DNA of 64,000 nucleotides from an uncultured Armatimonadota bacterium. Lineage in GTDB: Bacteria > Armatimonadota > Fimbriimonadia > Fimbriimonadales > Fimbriimonadaceae. How positions within the stretch are numbered: the first letter of the stretch is position 1; every line of letters starts with the position of its first letter. Of this stretch, positions 25,028-33,188 are shown piece after piece. The DNA is taken from positions 1 to 64,000 of the forward strand of contig CAIVDU010000104.1 of assembly GCA_903904815.1 (NCBI GenBank). Reading direction: 5' to 3'. The translations under genes were made by a program, and so were the position numbers. The notes beneath the pieces were generated by a model. It was given only the letters and a program-made list of their open reading frames with translations. It did no database searches and was not told the origin of the DNA.

Positions 25028-27532
25028 GCCGGGTGGGAGTTCATCCAATCGAGTCGGGAAAACGCCTCCATCTCGAAATCGAACATCGAATGGCTCCCCG
25101 CTGAGGTTCCTGGCCACGTGCACCTCGACCTCGTAAACAACGGGATTATCGCCGACCCGTTCTTGCAGATGAACGAGCTCGGCTGCCAATGGGTGGATGA
25201 GGAGAGTTGGAGCTATCGAACCTCTTTCGACTGGAGCCCCAAGGAGGGCCTTCCGAGACGAGAGCTCAAGTTCGAAGGCCTGGACACCGTTTGCACCGTG
25301 TCCCTCAACGGAAAGAAGATTGCGGAGCACGACAACATGTTCGTGCCGCTTCAGATCGATGTCACCGACGAACTCATCGAAGGAAAGAATGAACTTCGGG
25401 TTGACTTTCAGTCGGCCGTAAAAGTCGGCGAGGCTCGGCGAGCCGAATACCTAGCTTCCGAGGGTCTCCGGCCGGACCAGATGTATTTCTCCGATCGCTC
25501 TTTCGTGCGAAAGGCCCAATACATGTTCGGTTGGGACTGGGGTCCCCGTCTCGTTTCTTGTGGTATCTGGCGTCCTGTCAGCCTGATCGAATTCGCAAGC
25601 CGCATCATCGATGTCCACGTCAGCTATGACCGCCCGCAAAAGGACGTCGTCGTCGTCAAAGTGAATACTCAGTTCGAAGGCGAGGGGACAGTCATCCACT
25701 CCCTCGAAGGGGCAGGATCGCTCATCGGGGATGGCGCTTTCATCCTGCATGATCCCGATCTCTGGAGTCCGAGCGACCCCAACACATTCCGATTGACCAC
25801 CGGCATCTACCCTATCGGAGAAGACCTCGAACCGTTCCAGATCGAGACTGACGCCCTAGATGAAGAATCCCTGCCAATCATCGAGGCGGTTACCCACGCG
25901 CTTCTGGTCGCGGACGGTCACGACGCCAAGATCCAACACATTGGAATCTCTGACATCAAGCTTGTTCGAGAGCCGGATGAATTTGGCGAGTCATTCGAAT
26001 TTGTGGTCAACGGACGCCGGCTTTGGGCGCGGGGCGCAAACTGGATTCCGGACCACTCCTTCCCCGCCACCGTTACCCGCGAGCGGACTCGCGAGCAGTT
26101 GGAGCGATGTCTCGACATGGGCTTCAACATGCTTCGAGTCTGGGGCGGCGGCTTGTACGAGTCCGACGACTTCTACGAGCTCTGCGATGAGATGGGCATT
26201 CTCGTCTGGCAAGACTTCCCATTCGGATGCGCCTACTATCCGGACGACGCCGCGTTCCAGCGAGTGATTGCCGACGAAGCCTACGTCAACATCCTGCGGC
26301 TCCGAAATCATCCGTCCCTCGCCCTGTGGTGCGGCAACAATGAGAACCACGAGATGTACTACAACGCCTGGGGTGGCGTAGAAGCGAGGCCGAAACGATA
26401 TTACGGACTTCCGCTCTACGACGAAACCCTTCCCGGCGTCCTTGCTAAAACCGATCCGGATCGCTCCTACATTCCATCGTCGCCGATCGGAACCCCTCCT
26501 GATGAGAAGGCAATTGACGACAAGCGCCGTGGTCCGAATGCCGATCACTACGGTGACCAGCACAACTGGGATGTCTGGCACGGCCGAGGAGATTGGCGAT
26601 TCTACAGCGACTCGAAGGGGCGGTTCTCCAGCGAATATGGGTTTGCGTCAGCCTGCTCGATGGAGTGCTGGAACTCGGCTGGCGTCGAAGCTTCCGCCGA
26701 CTTCTACAGTCCGGTTGTCCGCTGGCACGACAAGACAGGCAAGGGATATGACACCTTTGTGGGCTACACGAAGCTTCACTATCCGGATCCCGTGACCCTC
26801 GAAGACTGGATCTACTACTCACAGCTCAATCAGCGAGACGCGCTACGACACGGCGTCGAGCATTATCGACGGTCCGAATTCTGCCGCGGATCTCTTATCT
26901 GGCAGGTAAACGACTGCTGGCCCGTCCAGAGTTGGGCAATCCTCGACTCCCTCGGAAACTACAAGGCACTCGCCTACGAGCTTCGCCGACTGTATGCGGA
27001 CGAGCTACTCTCTCTCGAGCGAAAGAACGAACACGTCAAGCTTTGGATAGCCAACGATGGCGAAGAGTCTTGGGTCGACAACTTCTCACTGCGGGCATTT
27101 CACACCGTCACCGGCGAACTGCTCAAAGAATGGGAAGTTGAAGCCGAGTACGACACCGACTCACGTGGCGTGATCATCGAAGCCGACATCACCGGCCTGA
27201 ACGTGAACGAGACGATTCTTTTCGCCACCGCGTTCGATTCAGCCGCTCCGGTCTGGAGATTACTGGGAGAGCCAAAGGCGACCCAGTTCCCCAAACCTGC
27301 CCCATTGACCGTGTCGACAAAGCTCGACGGCGTCATCCGCATTCAAACCACCACTCCCCTGGTGGACCTCATGCTCACGGATGAAGGCTCCGTCAAGAAC
27401 CTTGCCGACAACTTCATCACGATTCCCGAGCCGGGAATTTTCGAAGTACGAGTCGGCCATACCCCGGTAAAGCTCGCCGCCCGGTCTTTGGCGGGAGTTC
27501 ACCCCATCGTCGTCACCCGATCGCCCCTCTAA
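25004..27532 (+). CDS. Beta-mannosidase (GH2)
   Basis: An 842-aa cytoplasmic enzyme without signal peptide. The N-terminal jelly roll has the family signature VPGHVHLDLVNNGIIADPFL and NELGCQWVDEESWSY. The barrel begins at RLWARGANWIPDHSFPA, and has LRVWGGGLYESDDFYELCDE. The acid/base Glu is in WCGNNENHE and the nucleophile Glu in SSEYGFAS. Known: such enzymes remove terminal beta-mannose from oligosaccharides of mannan or N-glycans. The full length fits the family. It acts inside the cell, so mannan fragments must be imported. The next gene starts 30 bases after its stop. Confidence 0.92.
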   Translation: MLTSTSLHAGWEFIQSSRENASISKSNIEWLPAEVPGHVHLDLVNNGIIADPFLQMNELGCQWVDEESWSYRTSFDWSPKEGLPRRELKFEGLDTVCTVSLNGKKIAEHDNMFVPLQIDVTDELIEGKNELRVDFQSAVKVGEARRAEYLASEGLRPDQMYFSDRSFVRKAQYMFGWDWGPRLVSCGIWRPVSLIEFASRIIDVHVSYDRPQKDVVVVKVNTQFEGEGTVIHSLEGAGSLIGDGAFILHDPDLWSPSDPNTFRLTTGIYPIGEDLEPFQIETDALDEESLPIIEAVTHALLVADGHDAKIQHIGISDIKLVREPDEFGESFEFVVNGRRLWARGANWIPDHSFPATVTRERTREQLERCLDMGFNMLRVWGGGLYESDDFYELCDEMGILVWQDFPFGCAYYPDDAAFQRVIADEAYVNILRLRNHPSLALWCGNNENHEMYYNAWGGVEARPKRYYGLPLYDETLPGVLAKTDPDRSYIPSSPIGTPPDEKAIDDKRRGPNADHYGDQHNWDVWHGRGDWRFYSDSKGRFSSEYGFASACSMECWNSAGVEASADFYSPVVRWHDKTGKGYDTFVGYTKLHYPDPVTLEDWIYYSQLNQRDALRHGVEHYRRSEFCRGSLIWQVNDCWPVQSWAILDSLGNYKALAYELRRLYADELLSLERKNEHVKLWIANDGEESWVDNFSLRAFHTVTGELLKEWEVEAEYDTDSRGVIIEADITGLNVNETILFATAFDSAAPVWRLLGEPKATQFPKPAPLTVSTKLDGVIRIQTTTPLVDLMLTDEGSVKNLADNFITIPEPGIFEVRVGHTPVKLAARSLAGVHPIVVTRSPL

Positions 27533-27562
27533 GGGCGATCGTGGTCGCCGAGAGCATGACTT

Positions 27563-27982
27563 ATGGATTCATACGACGAGCAACTCCTCAAATTGCTCTT
27601 GGATGAACATCCAAGATGGGTGAACCACCTCGTTACCGTAGGCGCCCGACCTGGGTCCACGAACTCGACCAAAATTGAACTGCAAATCCCGTCTGAACAT
27701 CCCACAATCCTCGATCCGCTTCGGCTTCAATTGTGGGGGAACAACGACTTAAACTGGTACACCAACTACTTTTATGATTTCGCAGGAGACAGTTCGTGTG
27801 AAGCCGCGGAATTTCTGCGCCGGTTCATGAACGAAGAAATACAGTGCGTGACGTGCTGGCAGAATGGGAAGGTCACCGCGGGTGGTCCGCTTGACGGAGT
27901 AAGGTGGACGCTCATCCCGGAGGGATATGAGCGCATCGAAATTCGGTCCTGGAGGGGCACGTACGACCGCGACTTACCCTAG
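27563..27982 (+). CDS. Hypothetical protein, 139 aa
   Basis: A soluble acidic protein of unknown family. The sequence has a mixed alpha/beta look: a helix at 3-20, strands around IELQIPSEHPTI and a C-terminal strand pair (VRWTLIPEGYERIEIRSWRG). Two cysteines (CVTC) near 99-102. It follows the beta-mannosidase by 30 bases and precedes a strong terminator, so the two may be cotranscribed, though no functional tie is apparent. Confidence 0.65.
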   Translation: MDSYDEQLLKLLLDEHPRWVNHLVTVGARPGSTNSTKIELQIPSEHPTILDPLRLQLWGNNDLNWYTNYFYDFAGDSSCEAAEFLRRFMNEEIQCVTCWQNGKVTAGGPLDGVRWTLIPEGYERIEIRSWRGTYDRDLP

Positions 27983-27999
27983 CCCAACCAAGCAGCGAA

Positions 28000-28029
28000 G
28001 GCGACTGGTTCTTACCAGTCGCCCTTTTT
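28000..28029 (+). terminator. Rho-independent terminator
   Basis: GGCGACTGG (28000-28008) pairs with CCAGTCGCC (28015-28023), loop TTCTTA, then C and TTTTT (28025-28029). Ends the beta-mannosidase/hypothetical unit. Confidence 0.92.
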
Positions 28030-28047
28030 GCACCTTGAGTTAATAAT

Positions 28048-30150
28048 TTAAGAGAGCAGGGCGCCTTCGCCGGCCAAGTCTTCCGCCGATACCGAACGGA
28101 ACGCCGGGAACTCCTGGCCGATCTTGTTCAAGATATCGTTCGGATTGAACAGCGGAGTCTGAGGCTTCACCCGAAGAGCAATCTCTTCGAAAACCCTCCA
28201 CGCTGGCTTCGAATCGCCTCGAGTCGGGAGAACCTGCTTCGACCGCTGAACTCGTCGCTCAACGTTCGTGAACGTCCCTTCAACCTCAACTGGGCTCGAT
28301 TCAGGGAGCACCACGCTCGCGTACGAAGTCGCTTCGGACTCGCTCACCGTCTGCACCACGAGGAATGGAACATTCTCCAAAGCTCGCTGGACAAGTCCCC
28401 TGTCTGGGTGAACATTGAATGGGTCCACGTCCAGAATCCATAGGGCCTTAATCTCGCCTCTTGAAGCGGCAACCAGAATTTCATGGGTGTCGAGGCCGGT
28501 CTTCGCTCCGCTTACTGGATCGAACGGGCTGATACCGAGTTCTGACGCACCCTGATCGTTGGCATTCAAACCGTAGAGGTTGAACGGAGACTCAAGGCTC
28601 TTCGAGAACGCCACCAGATCGGTCACAACCTGCTTCGCGTGGTTCAAATTGTAAAGCGATCGAGTCGTAACGACGGGAGCCTTGGACTCCTTGAGCGCTT
28701 CCGCCGCTTCCAAGAGGCTTGCCGCCTTTACGCCGCTCAGGTGCTCCACATGCTCTGGAGTGAACGCGGGATCCGCTCCCGCAACTCCGCAAGCGAGCGC
28801 TAATCCAGCGATCACCGTCGACTCGGAACCTGGCTTGTACCGAAGAATCACGTGAGCAAAGCTGTCAGCATCTGTAGACTCGTGATGGGCGACCACCACT
28901 TTCGTGCCCTGCTTGAACCAGGCCTTGCGCAACCGAAGGAATACGATAGGCAACTCGTCGGAAAGAGCGGTGCCGAACACGAGGACGGCCTTCTGCTCCT
29001 CGAAACTAGCGATCGAGGTCGCAACCTCTCCGATGCCGAAGCTCTTAGTAAACGATTCCGCCGGAAGCACCTTGGTGTAGCGGTGATCGATGTTGTTCGA
29101 ACCGAACGTGTTGCGGAACAGCTTCTGCAGCGAGAAGAGATCCTCGTTGGTGTTCTGAGCGCCTCCGATAACCGCAACCGCTCCGTTGGCTCCCGAGAAC
29201 GCGGAAATGATCTGGTCGTACGCGGTGCCCCAAGTGGAAGGAACGAGCGAGTTTCCACTTCGAACCAGCGGCTTCTTGACACGATGCTCAGAATTAAAAA
29301 TGTCGTGGCCGAACTTGCCCTTGTCGCAAGTCCACTCTTCGTTAACCGCCTCATTTGTACGGCCGTTCACCCGAACGACGCGATCCACGCGGTAGTCGAT
29401 GTGGACGTTGCACCCGTTGGAGCACAGCGTGCAAATCGAAGGTCGCGACTGCAGGTCCCAAGGGCGGGCTCGGAATCGGTACTGGGCACTGGTTAGAGCG
29501 CCTACCGGGCAGATCTCAATGACGTTGCCAGAGAACTTCGATTCGAACTCCGACATGCCAAACGTCGAGGGCTGCATTTGGGCGCCCCGGAACCGGAACG
29601 CCAACTGGGCGTCTCCCGAAATCTCTTCGGTGAACCGAACGCATCGCCCGCACTGAATACATCGCTCAAGGTCAAGCTTGACGTACTTGCTGAGTGGGAA
29701 CGCCTTGGGCGCGTGGCGCTTTAACTCGACAAAGCGGCTCGTCGAAGGACCGTAGTAAAGCGTATTGTTTTGCAGCGGACACTCGCCGCCTCGGTCGCAG
29801 ACCGGACAGTCGAGCGGATGGTTCACCAGTAGGAACTCCAGCACGCCTCGTCGGTCGTTATGGACCAGTTCGGTATCCGTGTAGATCGCGAGTCCCTCGC
29901 TGGCCGGCAAGCTGCAAGCCGTTTGAGGCTTGGGCATCTTTCGGACGGTGCCATCGGGCTGCTTGAATCCGATCTCAACGAGGCACATTCGGCACATGCC
30001 GACGGGTTTCATTCGAGGGTGATAGCAGAAGATCGGCACTTCGAGGCCGAGTCGCTTCACAGACTCGACGATCAACTCCCCTTTAGGAACCTGGAGGGGA
30101 AGGTCGTTGATGGTGATATTGACGGTTTGAACGTTCGCGACCGCGGCCAT
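28048..30150 (-). CDS. nuoG: NADH-quinone oxidoreductase subunit G
   Basis: A 700-aa peripheral subunit of respiratory complex I. Cluster ligands are all visible: the 2Fe-2S set Cys42, Cys53, Cys56 and Cys79; the His-coordinated N5 site His111, Cys115, Cys118, Cys124 (HPLDCPVCDRGGEC); 4Fe-4S ligands Cys164, Cys167, Cys170 (ERCIQCGRC) and Cys214 (ICPVGAL); and an extra N7-type set Cys240, Cys243, Cys247 and Cys275. A molybdopterin-oxidoreductase-like domain follows without cofactor motifs. It carries electrons from NADH toward quinone. No other nuo gene adjoins it; the neighbouring gene upstream is unrelated, so the complex is encoded in several loci. Confidence 0.93.
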   Translation of the reverse strand: MAAVANVQTVNITINDLPLQVPKGELIVESVKRLGLEVPIFCYHPRMKPVGMCRMCLVEIGFKQPDGTVRKMPKPQTACSLPASEGLAIYTDTELVHNDRRGVLEFLLVNHPLDCPVCDRGGECPLQNNTLYYGPSTSRFVELKRHAPKAFPLSKYVKLDLERCIQCGRCVRFTEEISGDAQLAFRFRGAQMQPSTFGMSEFESKFSGNVIEICPVGALTSAQYRFRARPWDLQSRPSICTLCSNGCNVHIDYRVDRVVRVNGRTNEAVNEEWTCDKGKFGHDIFNSEHRVKKPLVRSGNSLVPSTWGTAYDQIISAFSGANGAVAVIGGAQNTNEDLFSLQKLFRNTFGSNNIDHRYTKVLPAESFTKSFGIGEVATSIASFEEQKAVLVFGTALSDELPIVFLRLRKAWFKQGTKVVVAHHESTDADSFAHVILRYKPGSESTVIAGLALACGVAGADPAFTPEHVEHLSGVKAASLLEAAEALKESKAPVVTTRSLYNLNHAKQVVTDLVAFSKSLESPFNLYGLNANDQGASELGISPFDPVSGAKTGLDTHEILVAASRGEIKALWILDVDPFNVHPDRGLVQRALENVPFLVVQTVSESEATSYASVVLPESSPVEVEGTFTNVERRVQRSKQVLPTRGDSKPAWRVFEEIALRVKPQTPLFNPNDILNKIGQEFPAFRSVSAEDLAGEGALLS

Positions 30151-30242
30151 GGGCTTTTATCTCAGGCGTCCAATGAATGGACAGTCCCCGCAGGCCACGA
30201 GTCTACCGAGTTTCGTCGCTCGCGTGGGGAGCACCCTGATGC

Positions 30243-30941
30243 TCATATCCGCTCGTTCCACTCTAAACCGTCCGGCAATTCGCATGCAGCAAAGGTCAAC
30301 TCGACATGTCGACAAGGTTTGGAGGAAAGAACCGGCTGAAAACGGTGCAACACGAGCGGTGACATCACCAACGCGCCGCCCCTATGAATCTGGGCAAACG
30401 TCGTCGGAAGTTCGGTGACCAGCGCCATCCTCTCTCTGTCGTCCAGGATGAGCGATTGGTGCGTTCCAGCAATAAAACAAAGCCCCGCTGAATCCGTTGA
30501 GAGGCCATCGAGGGACAGAAACATGGTCACCGTGGCCAAAAGAAAGTTCTCTGGAGCACGAACCCAGCGAACGCCGTCAACCAACGAAAAGGGACCAAAA
30601 CCAGGAACGGCCGCGGCATCCTTCACCGGGAGGGCGGTGTCTTGGTGCCAAGGTTCGCTTCGAGCACACGTCGAAGAGAAATTGTACAGGTTCGCGCGAA
30701 CGCAAAAAGCGGTGCTTCCGAGCAGAGTTGTCGCGATCTGGCGGACCTCCGGCTGCCCCGCAAGCCGAGAGATGACCGGAATGCGTAAAATGCCCTTCGT
30801 TCCTGATACGGCGAATGTGTGTTTCAGTCCGCGATCGACTAGGCGTTGAAGCTCTTCAATATGGGCTTCCGTCAAGACGCGATCGAGGCATTGAAACCCA
30901 TCGATCGCGAAACTTGTCTGATTGCCGAGTACCGATAGCAT
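30243..30941 (-). CDS. Phytanoyl-CoA dioxygenase family (PhyH) protein
   Basis: A 232-aa Fe(II)/2-oxoglutarate oxygenase. Iron ligands: His99 and Asp101 in PWHQDTALP, and the distal His199 in SPLVLHRFQP; the 2-oxoglutarate-binding Arg is in CRHVELTFA. Substrates of this family include lipids, ectoine and small secondary metabolites, and none can be chosen here. The start codon is only 25 bases from the divergent start of the DUF2750 gene, so the two promoters must overlap each other's gene or 5' end. Confidence 0.82.
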   Translation of the reverse strand: MLSVLGNQTSFAIDGFQCLDRVLTEAHIEELQRLVDRGLKHTFAVSGTKGILRIPVISRLAGQPEVRQIATTLLGSTAFCVRANLYNFSSTCARSEPWHQDTALPVKDAAAVPGFGPFSLVDGVRWVRAPENFLLATVTMFLSLDGLSTDSAGLCFIAGTHQSLILDDRERMALVTELPTTFAQIHRGGALVMSPLVLHRFQPVLSSKPCRHVELTFAACELPDGLEWNERI

Positions 30942-30966
30942 CGTCCGTTGAACCTAGGCACGAATT

Positions 30967-31368
30967 ATGAGCTACGAACTATCTGCTAAAGACCTCAAGA
31001 ATACGATTGCTTCGGACTCAACCGCAAGATTGGACCACTTCGTCCAAAAAGTGCAAAAAACCGGCGAAATCTGGACGTTAGCCGAGGGTGAAGCCCTGCT
31101 CGTGCTGGGGACTGAAGACAACTCTCAATTCATCGCCGTTTGGCCCCATCCCGACTACGCGCTAAGTTGGTTCGAGGACGCGGGAATTGAAGAAGCCGAC
31201 CTCGTCGCCATGAATCTGGCAGACTGGTTGGAGAGCACGCTGGAAGAGTTGGCGGAGGCTCAGATAGACGTGGATGTTTTTCCCACATGCGATGAAGATG
31301 GAAAAGTGATTTCCGCACTCGATCTCAAAAAGAGACTGGGCAAATCGCTTGGCAATCAAACCGGGTAG
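30967..31368 (+). CDS. DUF2750 family protein
   Basis: A 133-aa soluble acidic protein. The layout RLDHFVQKVQKTGEIWTLAE, then IAVWPHPDYALSWF and the C-terminal VFPTCDEDGKVISA, is that of DUF2750 proteins, a widespread family without known function. The gene is divergent from the PhyH gene and lies 6 bases upstream of a pseudopilin-like gene on the same strand, so both are probably on one transcript. Confidence 0.75.
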   Translation: MSYELSAKDLKNTIASDSTARLDHFVQKVQKTGEIWTLAEGEALLVLGTEDNSQFIAVWPHPDYALSWFEDAGIEEADLVAMNLADWLESTLEELAEAQIDVDVFPTCDEDGKVISALDLKKRLGKSLGNQTG

Positions 31369-31374
31369 GAGACG

Positions 31375-31965
31375 ATGCGCCGAGGACTCACCTTAGGAGA
31401 ACTGCTGGTAGCACTCATGGTGCTTATCCTGTTCGTGGCGATTACCCTTCCGATCTACAACCGGGTGCGTTCCGGCACATTGGAAGGGCTCGACACCGAC
31501 AAGCTGCGAAAAATCTATGTGGCCCTCTCCTTATACGAATCCGGTAACGACGGTATGCCGAGCCAGAACCTGCTGGGAATACGCTCCTATCTGGGGGACG
31601 ATGGCCTGCTCAAATCCGAGACCGATCCATGGTTTGAGGAAAAGTCAAAGAGCTTCCCCATCGACCCGGAAATTCCTTCTACCGCGCGCCGATCTCCCAT
31701 CCGAGTGTCCTTTTCTTACTTGCCAGATTTCGTGACCGAAGGCAAGGTCAAAGTGCAGAACTGGAAAGCAGCCCTCATGGATCCTCGCATTGGAATCCTG
31801 ACGTGCGGATGGCACGGAACCGTAACTCCGACCGGCGAGCCATTTGTGGCGCGATTGTTCGGCCCCGTGCTTCGAATCAACATGAATGGCTCGCTGTACC
31901 GCCTCAAAGACCGTGGTGGAGACGGGGCAATGGGAAATCCGGAAGCGCTCTTCTACAAGCGATGA
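31375..31965 (+). CDS. Pseudopilin-like protein
   Basis: A 196-aa protein. The N-terminus MRRGLTLGELLVALMVLILF has the prepilin cleavage site after G4, Glu at +5 and the following helix, although GELL replaces the common IELL. The C-terminal region (IRVSFSYLPDFV, VLRINMNGSLYRLKDRGGDG) is beta-rich. It would be a substrate of the prepilin peptidase. It is cotranscribed with the DUF2750 gene. Unlike the other pseudopilin in this window it lacks the H-x9-DG motif. Confidence 0.78.
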   Translation: MRRGLTLGELLVALMVLILFVAITLPIYNRVRSGTLEGLDTDKLRKIYVALSLYESGNDGMPSQNLLGIRSYLGDDGLLKSETDPWFEEKSKSFPIDPEIPSTARRSPIRVSFSYLPDFVTEGKVKVQNWKAALMDPRIGILTCGWHGTVTPTGEPFVARLFGPVLRINMNGSLYRLKDRGGDGAMGNPEALFYKR

Positions 31966-31975
31966 AAGCCTTCTA

Positions 31976-32014
31976 ACAACAAAAATCCCGGAAGACCGAA
32001 GGGTCACCCGGGAT
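31976..32014 (-). terminator. Terminator of the WD40 gene
   Basis: ATCCCGG (31985-31991) pairs with CCGGGAT (32008-32014), extended inside by GACC/GGTC. On the minus strand it is followed by TTTTTGTTGTT, which makes it a proper terminator for the gene ending at 32037; it also lies just after the plus-strand stop at 31965. Confidence 0.85.
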
Positions 32015-32036
32015 GCCATAACCTGTTCACTAGGAT

Positions 32037-33011
32037 TTACTCAGGGGTTTGGCTTGGCTTGATCGTATTGAACTCGAGGTTGCCCGCGTCATTGACGGTG
32101 ATCAGTGAAGAACCGTCCGCTGTAAAGCAAATCGGCGAACCGATGAAGGTTTGATGTGGCAGGTCGGCAACCTTCTGAAGTGTGTAAGCGTTCCAGACCT
32201 TGACCGTTCCATCGGTAGAACTCGTCGCGATCAGGTTGCCGTTGGACGAAAATGCGGTATCCATGACCCAGTCTTTGTGGCCCTTGAGGGTGCCAATCTT
32301 CTTCTGAGTCTTGACGTCCCAGAGGATGGCAGTGCCGTCGCGTCCCGCGCTGACATAGCGGGACCCCGAAGGGTTGTACGCAATGTCATAAATGCCCTGG
32401 TTGTCGTGGCCAACGATGAAATTGGAGAGCTTTCCGTTTCGAGCGTCGAGGATCTCACCACCGGCTCCTAGATCGCCGACCGCAAAGATGTAAGGCGCCT
32501 TCGGATGGAATGTGGCTCCGTAGAAGTTTAGCCCATGACCGGCGATCGAGCAACTCTCCTTCGTCTTCTTCGAAGAGAGGTCGTAGACCTTCACGAAATC
32601 GTCCTTACCGGTACTGATCAGATATTGCCGAGTCGAGTTGAAACTCAGCTTTTGGATTCCACGGGTGTGAGTCCGATAGGAGTGCTCCATCTTGCCGTTG
32701 AGAATATTTTCAACATAGATACGGGCCTTCTCATCGCCCGTGGCAACGAGCGATCCATCCTGGCTCCAAGCCACGCCGTACGCGGGGTCTGGGTGCTTCG
32801 TGAGAACCTTTACGGTCTGGCGAGTTTTAGCGTCGATGATCCGAATCGAGCCGTCTTCCATTGCGGCAACAAATCGGGAACCTGACGGGGCGGCAGCCAA
32901 AGCGATGGGGCGCAGTGCCTCTTCGACCTTGGTCAAAGTAACCGTGATAGCGTTCGGTGACGCTTTGCCCATAGAGGGGGCTAGAACAGCAATTGCAGCG
33001 AGAGTGACCAT
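32037..33011 (-). CDS. Secreted WD40-repeat protein
   Basis: A 324-aa beta-propeller with a signal peptide (MVTLAAIAVLAPSMGKAS). The repeats end in the usual aromatic pairs or relatives (TAILWDVKTQ, TVKVWNAYTLQ, FVKVYDLSSK, IRIIDAKTRQ), about seven blades in all. The start ATG 33011 has CAGGGAAGAAAA upstream. WD40 propellers are binding scaffolds; partner unknown. The gene stands alone with its own terminator. Confidence 0.85.
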   Translation of the reverse strand: MVTLAAIAVLAPSMGKASPNAITVTLTKVEEALRPIALAAAPSGSRFVAAMEDGSIRIIDAKTRQTVKVLTKHPDPAYGVAWSQDGSLVATGDEKARIYVENILNGKMEHSYRTHTRGIQKLSFNSTRQYLISTGKDDFVKVYDLSSKKTKESCSIAGHGLNFYGATFHPKAPYIFAVGDLGAGGEILDARNGKLSNFIVGHDNQGIYDIAYNPSGSRYVSAGRDGTAILWDVKTQKKIGTLKGHKDWVMDTAFSSNGNLIATSSTDGTVKVWNAYTLQKVADLPHQTFIGSPICFTADGSSLITVNDAGNLEFNTIKPSQTPE

Positions 33012-33188
33012 TTTTCTTCCCTGAAGTCACCTTCAGTGTGCTCGAAAAATTGCCTAGCCCGAAACCTTTCGCGAATACTAAGCAAAAATCGGTTACCGGG
33101 CTCTAGTTGGGTCGTCTGACGCGTATTGAGGCCAATTTGCGACGCTTGTCGCGCTCTTACTTGATCTGCACATCCCTGAACGGAAACC

